Source: Betaproteobacteria bacterium
GTDB lineage: Bacteria > Pseudomonadota > Gammaproteobacteria > Burkholderiales > SG8-39
Length of the DNA: 64,000 nt
Direction of reading: 5' to 3'
Assembly (NCBI GenBank): GCA_016195915.1
Contig: JACPYS010000017.1
Span: 1-64,000 of the forward strand
Shown: one piece after another, positions 7,137 through 15,629 of the stretch
How the letters are laid out: each line of letters opens with the position of its first letter
Numbering within the stretch: the stretch's first letter is position 1
Translations under genes and position numbers: made by a program
Notes under the pieces: model-generated
Seen by the model: only the letters and a program-made list of their open reading frames with translations
What the model was told of the DNA's origin: nothing
Databases searched by the model: none

Positions 7137-8369
7137 TTAGGCAGCCACCGCCTTCCACCGCCGCGCCCGATACAGCAACCCGACCGCAATCGTCATGTTG
7201 AGCAGGTTCCAGCCGATGCCGTGGATGAACGCGGCACGGTAGGAACCCGTGAGATCGAAGATCACGCCCGAGAGCCATCCTCCGAGCGCCATGCCGAACA
7301 ATGTTGCCATCAGCACGGTGCCCACGCGCGCTCCGGCCTCCCGAGGCGTGAAGTATTCGCGCACGATGATGGCGTAGGACGGCACGATTCCGCCCTGGAA
7401 CAGGCCGAACAGCGCGGACACCACGTACAGCGACGTGAGTCCATTGAAGGGAATGAAAAGCGCGAGCGCGATTCCCTGGAGCGCGGAGCCCAGCAGCAGG
7501 GTGCGCAGTCCGCCAATGTGATCGCAGATCCAGCCCGATGCGAGCCGGCTGATGATGCCGAATCCGAGCATCACCGAGAGCATTTCCGCGCCGCGTGCCG
7601 CGGCGAAACCGAGATCGCCGCAGTAGGCGACGATGTGAACCTGCGGCATGGACATGGCCACGCAGCAGGCGAGCCCGGCCACGCAAAGGAGGGCCTGCAG
7701 CGAGCCGGGCGAGAACCCGAGAGGCTGTGCTGATCCGTGGGCGGCGTGCGAAGTGACCGCGGCCGCAGCGATCGCCGGAGGATGCCGGCGCAACACGAGC
7801 GCGAGCGGCAGCATCGCGGCAATGCAGAATAGCCCCATGCCGATGTAGGTCTGGCGCCAGCAGACGGTGTCGAAGAAATATTGCATCACCGGCGGCCAGA
7901 TGGCGCCGGCCATGTAGTTTCCGCTCGCGCAGATCGCCACCGCGATGCCGCGGCGGCGCGTGAACCACAGCGAGGTGTCCGCCACCAGCGGTACGAAGGT
8001 GGCCGAACTGCCGAGAAAGCCGATCAGCAATCCTTGAGCGAGGCTGAACTGGAGAATGCTCTGCGCGGATCCCGCCGCTACGAAACCCAGCCCCAGCGCC
8101 ACCGCACCGATCAGCACCGGCACCATCACGCCGAAGCGATCGGAGAGCCGTCCCATCAGGATGCCGCCGAAACCGAATCCGATCATGGTGAGCGTGTAGG
8201 GCAGCGACGCACCGGACCGCGTGACGCCGAATTCCGCCTGCACCGGCGGCAGTGCGACGGACACTGCGTACATGCCCGCGCCGCCGAGTGTCATGAGCGC
8301 AAGCGAAGCGATCAGGCGCGCCCATGCGTAACCGGATTCAACGTCCTGCGAAGCGCCGTTCTCCTCCAT
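7137..8369 (-). CDS. MFS transporter (monocarboxylate/oxalate-type)
   Basis: The protein has 410 residues with about 12 predicted transmembrane helices. GRLSDRFGVM at the loop between helices 2 and 3 is the MFS signature, and the layout resembles oxalate/formate and monocarboxylate MFS transporters. The substrate is not evident. It is divergent from a second MFS gene with 59 bp between the starts. The 3' end of this gene is duplicated at 3547-3622. The gene itself looks complete and ends normally. Confidence 0.85.
   Translation of the reverse strand: MEENGASQDVESGYAWARLIASLALMTLGGAGMYAVSVALPPVQAEFGVTRSGASLPYTLTMIGFGFGGILMGRLSDRFGVMVPVLIGAVALGLGFVAAGSAQSILQFSLAQGLLIGFLGSSATFVPLVADTSLWFTRRRGIAVAICASGNYMAGAIWPPVMQYFFDTVCWRQTYIGMGLFCIAAMLPLALVLRRHPPAIAAAAVTSHAAHGSAQPLGFSPGSLQALLCVAGLACCVAMSMPQVHIVAYCGDLGFAAARGAEMLSVMLGFGIISRLASGWICDHIGGLRTLLLGSALQGIALALFIPFNGLTSLYVVSALFGLFQGGIVPSYAIIVREYFTPREAGARVGTVLMATLFGMALGGWLSGVIFDLTGSYRAAFIHGIGWNLLNMTIAVGLLYRARRWKAVAA
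7159..7234 (-). repeat. 76-bp repeat copy B (native MFS 3' end)
   Basis: This is the in-gene copy of the repeat at 3547-3622, in the same orientation and 91% identical by direct count. It encodes the final helix of the intact MFS transporter, so it is probably the ancestral copy. Confidence 0.85.
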
Positions 8370-8428
8370 GAGCCGCAGTTTCGCATTTCCAGCCGCGGGC
8401 GTGCGCGTGTTTCGCGATACTGTGCATC

Positions 8429-9595
8429 ATGCGCGGGCCCGCCGTCCTGCTTCTCTCGATCGCTTCGTTCGCCAGCATCGCCAGCCAGCGGGTGATCGAT
8501 CCGTTGCTGGTGCCGATTGCGCAAGCCTTCGACACCACTGCAGGCGGCGCCTCGATCGCTTCGACCGCCTTCCTGATAGCCTACGGGCTGCTCCAGCTGG
8601 TGCACGGGCCGATGGGCGACCGGTTCGGCAAGTACCGGCTCGTCACCATCCATATGGCGATTTCCGCAGCAGGCACTTTTGCGTGCGCGTGGGCGCAAGC
8701 GCTATCGGCACTGGCGGCGGCGCGTTTCATCGCAGGCATTTCGATGGGTGCAGTGATCCCGCTTTCGCTTGCGTGGATCGGCGACGCAGTTCCCTACGAG
8801 CGCCGCCAGGCGGTGCTCGCGCAGTTCATGATCGGCGGGCTGTTCGGTCTGGCATTCGGTTCCGCCGCATCGGGGCTGATCGCGGAGTATTTCGGCTGGC
8901 GCTGGGTATTCGGCGTGCTCGGGACCTTCAATCTCGTGGTCGCGGCGCGACTGTGGATCGAGCTGCGCGCAAATCCCCTTGCGCGCGCAGGGCACGTTGC
9001 GCAGCCCGGCACGATGCTGCAAGGCTACCGCAACACCCTCGCGCTGCTCGCGCGCCCGTGGGTGCGCGTGATGGTCCTCACCGTGTTTCTCGAGGGCATG
9101 CTGGTGTACGGCACATTTGCCTTCGTGCCGCTCGACTTCAACCAGCGCCACGGGCTGGGCATCGGAGCGAGCGGCGCGATGCTCGTACTGTATGCGCTCG
9201 GTGCGCTGTGCTACACGCTGTTTGCGGGCCGCATCGTGCCACGGCTGGGCGAACGCGGGTTGGTGCTCGCGGGCGGGCTCGCGCTATGCTCAGCCTACGC
9301 AGGACTCGCGTTTGCGCCGGGCGCTGCCGCAGCGGCACCGTTCCTGATCCTCGCCGGTGCGGGGTTTTACGCGTTTCACAACACCTTGCAGGTCAACGCA
9401 ACGCAGATGGCGCCCGAGGCACGCGGTGCGGCCGTGTCGCTGTTCGCTTTCTTCCTGTTGAGCGGGCAATCGGCCGGCGTGTGGCTGTTCGCGCAGGTGC
9501 TCGACCGGTGGGGCACTCGCCCGCTGTTTCTGATTTCGCTGGCGGGACTCGCGTTGCTGATGGCCTATTTCAGGGCGCAGCTTGCGCGGCGATGA
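8429..9595 (+). CDS. MFS transporter
   Basis: The protein has 388 residues with about 12 hydrophobic helices and the MFS signature GPMGDRFGKYRL after the second helix. It is of the drug/metabolite efflux or sugar/acid uptake type; the substrate cannot be told from sequence. It is divergent from the other MFS gene and convergent with the MaoC-acyltransferase gene, 21 bases apart at the stops. The start ATG lies within a short divergent promoter region. Confidence 0.85.
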   Translation: MRGPAVLLLSIASFASIASQRVIDPLLVPIAQAFDTTAGGASIASTAFLIAYGLLQLVHGPMGDRFGKYRLVTIHMAISAAGTFACAWAQALSALAAARFIAGISMGAVIPLSLAWIGDAVPYERRQAVLAQFMIGGLFGLAFGSAASGLIAEYFGWRWVFGVLGTFNLVVAARLWIELRANPLARAGHVAQPGTMLQGYRNTLALLARPWVRVMVLTVFLEGMLVYGTFAFVPLDFNQRHGLGIGASGAMLVLYALGALCYTLFAGRIVPRLGERGLVLAGGLALCSAYAGLAFAPGAAAAAPFLILAGAGFYAFHNTLQVNATQMAPEARGAAVSLFAFFLLSGQSAGVWLFAQVLDRWGTRPLFLISLAGLALLMAYFRAQLARR

Positions 9596-9616
9596 GGGAT
9601 TCGCGCTGCCGCGCGC

Positions 9617-11074
9617 TCAAGCCGAGGTCGGGGAGGACATCGGCGAAGTAACGTCCGGGCCCGGCAGGGGAGGCAGCATGGGGTGCAGGTGAGGCGAATG
9701 CGCGAGGAGCGCCGCGAGCGCGCAGGAGGCGACGCGGCTCTCGAGGGAATCCGCGCGGCTCGGCAACACGATGGGGACCGCGGCGCCGAGCACGACGCCG
9801 GCTGATATCGCGTCACCCAGATATTCGAGCTGCTTGACCAGCATCGTCCCCGATTCGACATCGGGAACCACCAGGATATCGGCGCGTCCGGCGACCGCAG
9901 ACAGGATTCCTTTCGCTTTTGCCGCGACCATCGAAACGGCATTGTCGAACGCGAGCGGCCCGTCGAGCACGCCGCCAGTAATCTGCCCGCGCTCCGCCAT
10001 CTTGCAAAGCGCTGCGGCATCCAGCGTCGCGCGCAGCCCCGGCATGACGGTCTCCACCGAGGCGAGCACCGCAACCTTGGGGTCGACGATGCCAAGCAGG
10101 TGCGCGAAGTCGATCGCGTTCTGCACGATGCCGCGCTTCGCTTCCAGCCGCGGCTCGACGTTGATCAGCGCGTCGGTGATGAGGAGCAGCCGCGGATAGG
10201 TGGGCACGTCGAGTACCGAAACATGGGACAGCGTGCGAGCGGTGCGCAGTGCCACCTGCGGCAGGTTCATCGCGTCCATCAACTCCCTGCCGGGCAGGCT
10301 GCCTTTCATCAGGGCACGAACGTGACCCTGCCGCGCCATGGCGACCGCGCGTTCCGCCGAGGCAGCGCTGTGCGGCGTGTCCACGATCGCGAGGCCGGTC
10401 AGATCGGCGCCAGCCTCCTCGGCTGCTGCACGGATCTTCGCGACCGGACCGACCAGGATCGGCACCACCAGCCCGGCAGCGCCTGCGGCGAGCGCCGCGC
10501 GCAGCACCGCTGCGTCGCAGGGATGCACGAACGCCATCGGCACCGGCGCCAGTCCCGCGGCGCGCTCGAGCAGATGCGCGTAGCGCGCCTTGCGGTCCGA
10601 GATGTGGACTTCCGGGAGATCGACCTTGGGCCGGCGCACCTTCTCGGCCGGTGCGATGACTTCGGCCGCGCCCGCGATCACGGTCCTGCCGTCCTGGTTC
10701 ACGCACTTGCACTCGAGCGTCACGTGGTGGTTGTGCTCGAATTTGCCGGTCACGGTCACGCTCACGGTGATGATGTCGCCCAGGGTCACCGGCCGCATGA
10801 ACTTCAGTGTCTGGTTGATGTAGATCGTTCCGGGCCCCGGGTAGAGCGTGCCGAGCACCGTGGAGATGAGCGCGCCTCCCCACATGCCGTGTGCGATCAC
10901 CTCGTGGAACATGGTGCTGCGGGCATATTCAGGATCGACGTGCGCGGGATTGATATCGCCGGACATGACCGCAAATAGCTGGATGTCCTCCGGCTTGAGA
11001 GTGCGCACGATGCTTGCCGTGTCGCCGACCTGGATCTCGTCGAAGGTCTTGTTTTCGATGGTTTCGGATGACAT
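9617..11074 (-). CDS. Bifunctional MaoC-like enoyl-CoA hydratase / phosphate acyltransferase
   Basis: The protein has 485 residues. Residues 1 to about 150 are a MaoC/hot-dog hydratase domain, with the dehydratase signature FAVMSGDINPAHVDPEYA and HGMWGGALIS. Residues from about 165 onward are a PTA/PTB phosphate acyltransferase domain (HPCDAAVLRAAL, ALMKGSLPGRELMDAM, LLLITDALINVEP). This known fusion probably links hydration of an enoyl-CoA to phosphoryl transfer on acyl-CoA. The start is taken at MSSETIENK, because the frame further upstream is antisense to the SDR gene. It follows the SDR by 17 bases in one operon. Confidence 0.88.
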   Translation of the reverse strand: MSSETIENKTFDEIQVGDTASIVRTLKPEDIQLFAVMSGDINPAHVDPEYARSTMFHEVIAHGMWGGALISTVLGTLYPGPGTIYINQTLKFMRPVTLGDIITVSVTVTGKFEHNHHVTLECKCVNQDGRTVIAGAAEVIAPAEKVRRPKVDLPEVHISDRKARYAHLLERAAGLAPVPMAFVHPCDAAVLRAALAAGAAGLVVPILVGPVAKIRAAAEEAGADLTGLAIVDTPHSAASAERAVAMARQGHVRALMKGSLPGRELMDAMNLPQVALRTARTLSHVSVLDVPTYPRLLLITDALINVEPRLEAKRGIVQNAIDFAHLLGIVDPKVAVLASVETVMPGLRATLDAAALCKMAERGQITGGVLDGPLAFDNAVSMVAAKAKGILSAVAGRADILVVPDVESGTMLVKQLEYLGDAISAGVVLGAAVPIVLPSRADSLESRVASCALAALLAHSPHLHPMLPPLPGPDVTSPMSSPTSA

Positions 11075-11091
11075 TCCCGTTGTGCTCCGTC

Positions 11092-11841
11092 TCAAGCCAG
11101 CATCTGCCCGCCATCGACGGCAATCGTCTGCCCGGTGACCCAGCTCGCGGCATCGCTCGCGAGAAACAGGGCCACGCTCGCGATCTCTTCGGGCCGTCCC
11201 ATGCGGTCGAACGGGATGCCAGCGAGGATTCCGTTGTAGAACTTTGGATTGTCGCGTTTGGCGATGTCCCAGACGCCGCCCGGAAACTCGACCGAGCCCG
11301 GCGCGATGCAGTTCACGCGCACGCGTTTCTTCGCCAGGGCCGAGGCCTGCGTAAGCGTGTACTGAATCAGCGCCGCTTTCACCGCGCCATAGGGCGCAGT
11401 GCGCGCCGAGGCCTTGAGGCCCGCGATCGAGGAAATGTGGACGATGCAACCCTTCGAGCGCTCGAGAAACGGTTGCGCCGCATGCGAGGCGCGCACGCTC
11501 GCCATCAGATCCACGTTGATGCTGATGGCCCAGTTTTCTTCGTCATCGGTCCGCCCGAACCCGGAAGCGTTGTTGACCAGCACGTCGATGCCGCCGAGCG
11601 CTTCGGCTGCAGCCGCGACGTAGCGCTTGACCGCCGGACCGTCGGCAAGATCGCACGCCGCCGCATGCACCTTGTGCCTCAGAAGCGCGAGCTCGGCTTC
11701 GGTCGCGCGCAAGGCGGCTTCTCCGCGCGCGCATATCGATACGTTTGCGCCGGCACCGGCGAACGCCAGTGCGATCGAGCGGCCGATGCCGCGGCTGCCG
11801 CCGCAGATCACTGCGTTCTTGTTTGCGAGGGAGAGGTTCAT
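11092..11841 (-). CDS. SDR family oxidoreductase
   Basis: The protein has 249 residues, the classical SDR length. It shows the NAD(P)-binding GGSRGIGRS near the N-terminus, the NNASG motif, the catalytic Ser in HISSIAG, the YGAVK active-site Tyr/Lys and a C-terminal substrate loop. It probably reduces a 3-oxoacyl or hydroxyacyl substrate. It is the first gene of the operon with the hydratase/acyltransferase fusion, suggesting a short-chain acyl-CoA pathway. Confidence 0.88.
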   Translation of the reverse strand: MNLSLANKNAVICGGSRGIGRSIALAFAGAGANVSICARGEAALRATEAELALLRHKVHAAACDLADGPAVKRYVAAAAEALGGIDVLVNNASGFGRTDDEENWAISINVDLMASVRASHAAQPFLERSKGCIVHISSIAGLKASARTAPYGAVKAALIQYTLTQASALAKKRVRVNCIAPGSVEFPGGVWDIAKRDNPKFYNGILAGIPFDRMGRPEEIASVALFLASDAASWVTGQTIAVDGGQMLA

Positions 11842-11944
11842 CGGGGTGGAATGTTTCAGGGTTAAAACATAAGTCTACCCGTTCGAGATCCTATATTCAT
11901 TTCGTATCGAACCCGGCCAGTCCTGGTTTCCGAAGGGGCCTGCG

Positions 11945-12094
11945 GTGCTGGTGCTACAATTTGACGGCAGCAATCGTCCGCTTCATGTCGTGTGGGGAAT
12001 TCCGAAAGGATTCACGTCGCCTGCGGTCTTGGTGACTGCGTATCGCCCAGACCCTGCGCGATGGAACGACAATTTCACCGAGAGGCAAAAATGA
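11945..12094 (+). pseudogene. DUF4258-like toxin, N-terminally truncated
   Basis: The frame is open from 11873 without an ATG and reads FDGSNRPLHVVWGIPKG, then SPAVLVTAYRPDPARW, ending NDNFTERQK. This matches the C-terminal half of DUF4258 proteins, RelE-like small proteins usually encoded before a short partner. The normal N-terminal half, with its helix and acidic stretch, is missing. The TGA stop overlaps the next ATG in an ATGA, the usual coupling of such pairs. The only usable start is GTG at 11945, giving 49 residues. Confidence 0.6.
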
Positions 12095-12312
12095 GCACCC
12101 GAAAAGCGACGAAGCGCGTCCACGAGGGGAAGTATGTTGCCGAAGTGGACGTCGTGCTTGTCGAAGACGATACCGGTTGGTCTCCCTACCTTACAGTTGA
12201 AGATGCCTGCCGACTCGATGATGTTCGAGAGGCCTTGCGGCGGGAGGACATTTCGGCCGCCTCAAGGCTTGCGCGGATCTTCAGACTTGAACCCATTGCC
12301 GCTTCACGCTGA
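12091..12312 (+). CDS. Small antitoxin-like protein, partner of the DUF4258 remnant
   Basis: The protein has 73 residues: MSTRKATKRVHEGKYVAEVD, then VEDDTGWSPYLTVEDACRLD, and an Arg/Leu-rich helix. Short acidic proteins of this pattern are commonly encoded directly after DUF4258 genes and are treated as the antitoxin partner. No DNA-binding motif is evident. The start overlaps the previous stop by four bases. Because the toxin lacks its N-terminus, this gene is probably an orphan. Confidence 0.6.
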   Translation: MSTRKATKRVHEGKYVAEVDVVLVEDDTGWSPYLTVEDACRLDDVREALRREDISAASRLARIFRLEPIAASR

Positions 12313-12404
12313 CGCATCGCTGCGCGCTGGCCGCAGTCGCATTGAGGAGCCGGCGAAGGCCGCGAGGTCCGCCAACATCAGGGCTGACTAGAAGAGGAGC
12401 GCGC

Positions 12405-13868
12405 ATGACCACGAACATCAAACGGGGCAAACGCACCGACGAGCGCCTGCTCACCTCCGACATTTTCGAGATCGAGCGCGAGAAGCGCGAGAGGAAGGAT
12501 TACGGCACCTGGCGTGAATCGGCCCGCGAACTGCCCGTCTACGGTCAATGCGACGTGCTGGTGGTGGGCGGCGGTCCTTCGGGCACGGCAGCGGCCGTTG
12601 CGGCGGCGCGCGCAGGCGCGGACGTGGTGCTGCTCGAGCGCTACAACCATCTGGGCGGGCTCTCCACGGGCGGGCTGGTGATCTGGATCGACCGCATGAC
12701 GGACTGGGAAGGCCGCTGCGTGATCCGCGGATTTGCGGAGGAAGTCATCGACCGTCTGCCGCGCGATGCCGTCGCCGGCCCGGGGCGCGAGGAGTGGGGT
12801 TCGCGCGATGCCGCGCGTGCGGCACACTGGTCGCACCGCACGGCCGACTACCACGGCATCGTCACCTGGTCGCCCACCGTCGATCCGGAGAGGCTCAAGA
12901 TCGCTTCCCAGGACATGGTGCTCGAGGGCAAGGCGCGGCTCGTCTACCACTGCTGGGCGGCGATGCCGCTCATGGAAGACGGCGCGGTGCGCGGCGCGAT
13001 CTTCGAGAGCAAGGCGGGGCGGCAGGCGCTGCGTGCCCGCGTCGTGGTCGATGCCACGGGGGACGGCGACCTGTTCGCGCGCGCCGGCGCAGCATTCGAA
13101 TCCGACATCGAGCGCGAGGACATCCATCACTGCATGAACACAGCCTGGCTGTTCGGCGGCGTCGACATGCAGCGCTGGCTCGAATTCAAGGCGGGGCAGC
13201 CAGTCCAGTTCGCGCAATTCATGTCCTTCGGGCGCGAGCGGCTGCGTTCTTTCGAGCGGCCCTTCGTTTCGTGGCGCAACGACATTGCGCTATTCATGGG
13301 ACCGCGCCAGTCCGGGTTTTCCGCGCTCGATCCGGACGATCAGACCGAAGTCGAAATCCGCTCGCGCCGTCTGATGGTCGAGCATCTCGATCACTACCGC
13401 GCGCACGCGCCCGGGTTCGAGAATGCGCACCTGCTGCTGGGCGCACCCCAGCTGGGGGTGCGTCACAGCCGGCGCCTGACGGGAGTTGCGAAGATCGAGC
13501 GCGCGCAGTGGCCCACGGGCGCCGTGCTCGACGATGAGGTCGGCGTGACGCCCAGCGTCTCGCCGAAATTCCCGAATATCTCGATTCCTTACGGCTGCCT
13601 GGTACCTGCGCAGCTCGATGGGCTCGTCGCCTGCGGCCGGCACATCTCATGCGATCCGAATTCGCATGGATTCATGCGCGAGATCCCGCAGTGCTGGATC
13701 ACCGGGCAGGCGGCGGGCGCCGCTGCAGCGCTCGCGGTGAATCGCGGGGTGGAGCCGCGCGCCGTGGACGTGCGCGAGCTTCAGGCGCTGCTCATCGGAC
13801 AGGGCGCATTCCTCCGTCCGCTGGAACACGCCGCAACTGCGGCGCAGGCCGTCGCTGGCGCACGTTGA
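12405..13868 (+). CDS. FAD-dependent oxidoreductase
   Basis: The protein has 487 residues. The Rossmann dinucleotide site VLVVGGGPSGTAAAVAAARA lies at about 47-66, followed by VVLLERYNHLGGLSTGG, as in FAD_oxidored family members. A second motif, VVVDATGDGDLFARAG, and the C-terminal GLVACGRHISCDPNSHGFMR with the adjoining AGAAAALA complete the FAD domain. The ATG at 12405 has the ribosome site AGAGGAG. The stop is 11 bases before the aconitase X gene, so they probably form an operon oxidising the substrate or product of that dehydratase. Confidence 0.85.
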   Translation: MTTNIKRGKRTDERLLTSDIFEIEREKRERKDYGTWRESARELPVYGQCDVLVVGGGPSGTAAAVAAARAGADVVLLERYNHLGGLSTGGLVIWIDRMTDWEGRCVIRGFAEEVIDRLPRDAVAGPGREEWGSRDAARAAHWSHRTADYHGIVTWSPTVDPERLKIASQDMVLEGKARLVYHCWAAMPLMEDGAVRGAIFESKAGRQALRARVVVDATGDGDLFARAGAAFESDIEREDIHHCMNTAWLFGGVDMQRWLEFKAGQPVQFAQFMSFGRERLRSFERPFVSWRNDIALFMGPRQSGFSALDPDDQTEVEIRSRRLMVEHLDHYRAHAPGFENAHLLLGAPQLGVRHSRRLTGVAKIERAQWPTGAVLDDEVGVTPSVSPKFPNISIPYGCLVPAQLDGLVACGRHISCDPNSHGFMREIPQCWITGQAAGAAAALAVNRGVEPRAVDVRELQALLIGQGAFLRPLEHAATAAQAVAGAR

Positions 13869-13879
13869 GCGTTGACGCG

Positions 13880-15163
13880 ATGCGACTCAATCCCCAGGAA
13901 CAGGCGATGCTCGAAGGGCGCGAAGGCCCGGCCATCGCGCGCGCGATGGACCTGCTGGTGCGCTATGGCGAAGCGCTCGGCGCCGAGCGCCTCGTCGATA
14001 CCAACAACGTCTGCGGCACCATCGGCGCGACCACGCCGCTGCTGCGCGATTTTGCCGCCAAGCGCGGCGGGTTCGACGCGGTGTTCTCCGAGTTCAACCT
14101 CGACAGCGACGAGGTGGTGCCCACGCCGAAGGTGCGTGCCTACAGCTGCCACCTGCAGTTGGGCATCGATCCGCTGCACGCTGAGCAGCTGGGCACCGCG
14201 CCCGAGGTGGTCACGCTATTGCGCCGCGGCGAGGATTTCGTCTCGAAGATGGGCGTCCAGCTGATGAATACCTGTACGCCCTACCTGGTGGGCAACATCC
14301 CGGTGAAAGGCGAACACTGCGCCTGGATGGAGTCCTCTGCCATCATCTATATCAACTCGGTGCTCGGTGCGCGCACCAATGCCGAGGGGCGCGAGAGCGC
14401 GGGCGCATCGATGATCACGGGCAAGACGCCGTACTGGGGATACCACCTCGATGACTATCGCTACGGCACGCACCTCGTAGAGATCGATACGCCGCTCGAG
14501 GACATTGCGGACTGGGGATTGCTCGGCTACTGGATCGGCGACATCGTGCAGGATCGTATCCCCGTATTGACCGGCGTGACCCGTGCGCCAAACCTCGGCA
14601 AGCTCAAACACTTCGGCGCGGCAGCTTCGTCCTCGGGCGGCGTAGAGATGTATCACATCGTCGGCGTGACCCCCGAGGCACGCACAGTGGAGGAAGCATT
14701 CGGTCCGAGGAAACCGGTGGAGCGTCTTCATTTCGGCGCGGCCGAGCGCCGCGCGGCGTATGCGACGATCAACGCGATGGCGCACGACACAAAAGTGGAT
14801 TACGTGATGCTTGGCTGTCCCCACTACAGCATCGAGCAGATCTGGGAAGCGTGCCGGCTGCTGGAGGGACGCAAAGTGCATGCGGAATCGAACCTGTGGA
14901 TATTCACGCCGCGTGCGATCCGTCACCTGGCCGACCAGAACGGCTACACCAGGATCATCGAGGAGGCCGGCGGTTTTCTGATGTCCGATACCTGTTCGGC
15001 GATGAGCCGCGCGACGCCCAAGGGCACCCGGGTGGCGGCGGTGGATTCGGTCAAGCAGGCACATTACCTTCCGTCGATCCTCGGCATCCAGGCCTGGTTC
15101 GGCACCACGGCCGAGTGCATCGACGCCGCGGTGACCGGGCGCTGGTCGGGAGGCCTGCGATGA
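13880..15163 (+). CDS. Aconitase X catalytic (large) subunit
   Basis: The protein has 427 residues and belongs to the aconitase X family, [Fe-S]-dependent dehydratases. Characterised members act on cis-3-hydroxy-L-proline or on mevalonate 5-phosphate. The probable cluster cysteines are C132 (NTCTPYLVGN), C313 (LGCPHYS) and C372 (SDTCSAMS). The ATG at 13880 gives the family N-terminus MRLNPQEQAMLEGREG, although its ribosome site is weak. It overlaps the small subunit gene in an ATGA. The real substrate is not evident from sequence. Confidence 0.88.
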   Translation: MRLNPQEQAMLEGREGPAIARAMDLLVRYGEALGAERLVDTNNVCGTIGATTPLLRDFAAKRGGFDAVFSEFNLDSDEVVPTPKVRAYSCHLQLGIDPLHAEQLGTAPEVVTLLRRGEDFVSKMGVQLMNTCTPYLVGNIPVKGEHCAWMESSAIIYINSVLGARTNAEGRESAGASMITGKTPYWGYHLDDYRYGTHLVEIDTPLEDIADWGLLGYWIGDIVQDRIPVLTGVTRAPNLGKLKHFGAAASSSGGVEMYHIVGVTPEARTVEEAFGPRKPVERLHFGAAERRAAYATINAMAHDTKVDYVMLGCPHYSIEQIWEACRLLEGRKVHAESNLWIFTPRAIRHLADQNGYTRIIEEAGGFLMSDTCSAMSRATPKGTRVAAVDSVKQAHYLPSILGIQAWFGTTAECIDAAVTGRWSGGLR

Positions 15164-15576
15164 CGACGATCATGCTGCGCGGACGCAAGGTGGTCGGCGG
15201 CAAGGCCGAAGGCGAGGCGATGGTGACGCGGGACCGGATCTCCGGCTGGGGCGGTATCGACGCGCGCACCGGGACCATCATCGAGACACGCCACGAACTG
15301 TGCGGCCAGAGTTTCAAGGGCAAGGTGCTGGTGTTCCCGGGAGCGAAAGGTTCCTCGGGATGGTCGAGCCAGTTCCACCTCGCGCGTCTCACGGGTTCCG
15401 CGCCCGCCGCCATGTTGTTCAACGAGATGACTACCAAGATCGCGCTCGGCGCCGTCGTCACCCGCGCACCTGCGGTCACGGGCTTCGACCGCGACCCGCT
15501 CGAAGTGATCGAGACCGGGGACTGGGTGCGCGTCGATGGCGATCAGGGCATCGTGGAAGTGACGAAGAAGGCTTGA
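15160..15576 (+). CDS. Aconitase X swivel (small) subunit, DUF126
   Basis: The protein has 138 residues and is the swivelling domain of aconitase X, encoded separately here, as in many bacteria. The hallmarks are GRKVVGGKAEGEAMVT at the N-terminus, then FPGAKGSSGWSSQF, which carries the phosphate/substrate-binding serines, and FDRDPLEVIETGDWV. It must associate with the large subunit to form the active dehydratase. Its ATG overlaps the large subunit TGA. Confidence 0.9.
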   Translation: MTTIMLRGRKVVGGKAEGEAMVTRDRISGWGGIDARTGTIIETRHELCGQSFKGKVLVFPGAKGSSGWSSQFHLARLTGSAPAAMLFNEMTTKIALGAVVTRAPAVTGFDRDPLEVIETGDWVRVDGDQGIVEVTKKA

Positions 15577-15629
15577 CCGGTGCCGGCCGGTTGCACTCAG
15601 TCGCGGTTCGAGGCCCGGGTATCGATGCA

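Noticed and set aside
1-7234. Prophage or integrative conjugative element
   Set aside because: No integrase, relaxase or phage structural gene is visible. The accessory content supports only an insertion sequence and TA cluster.
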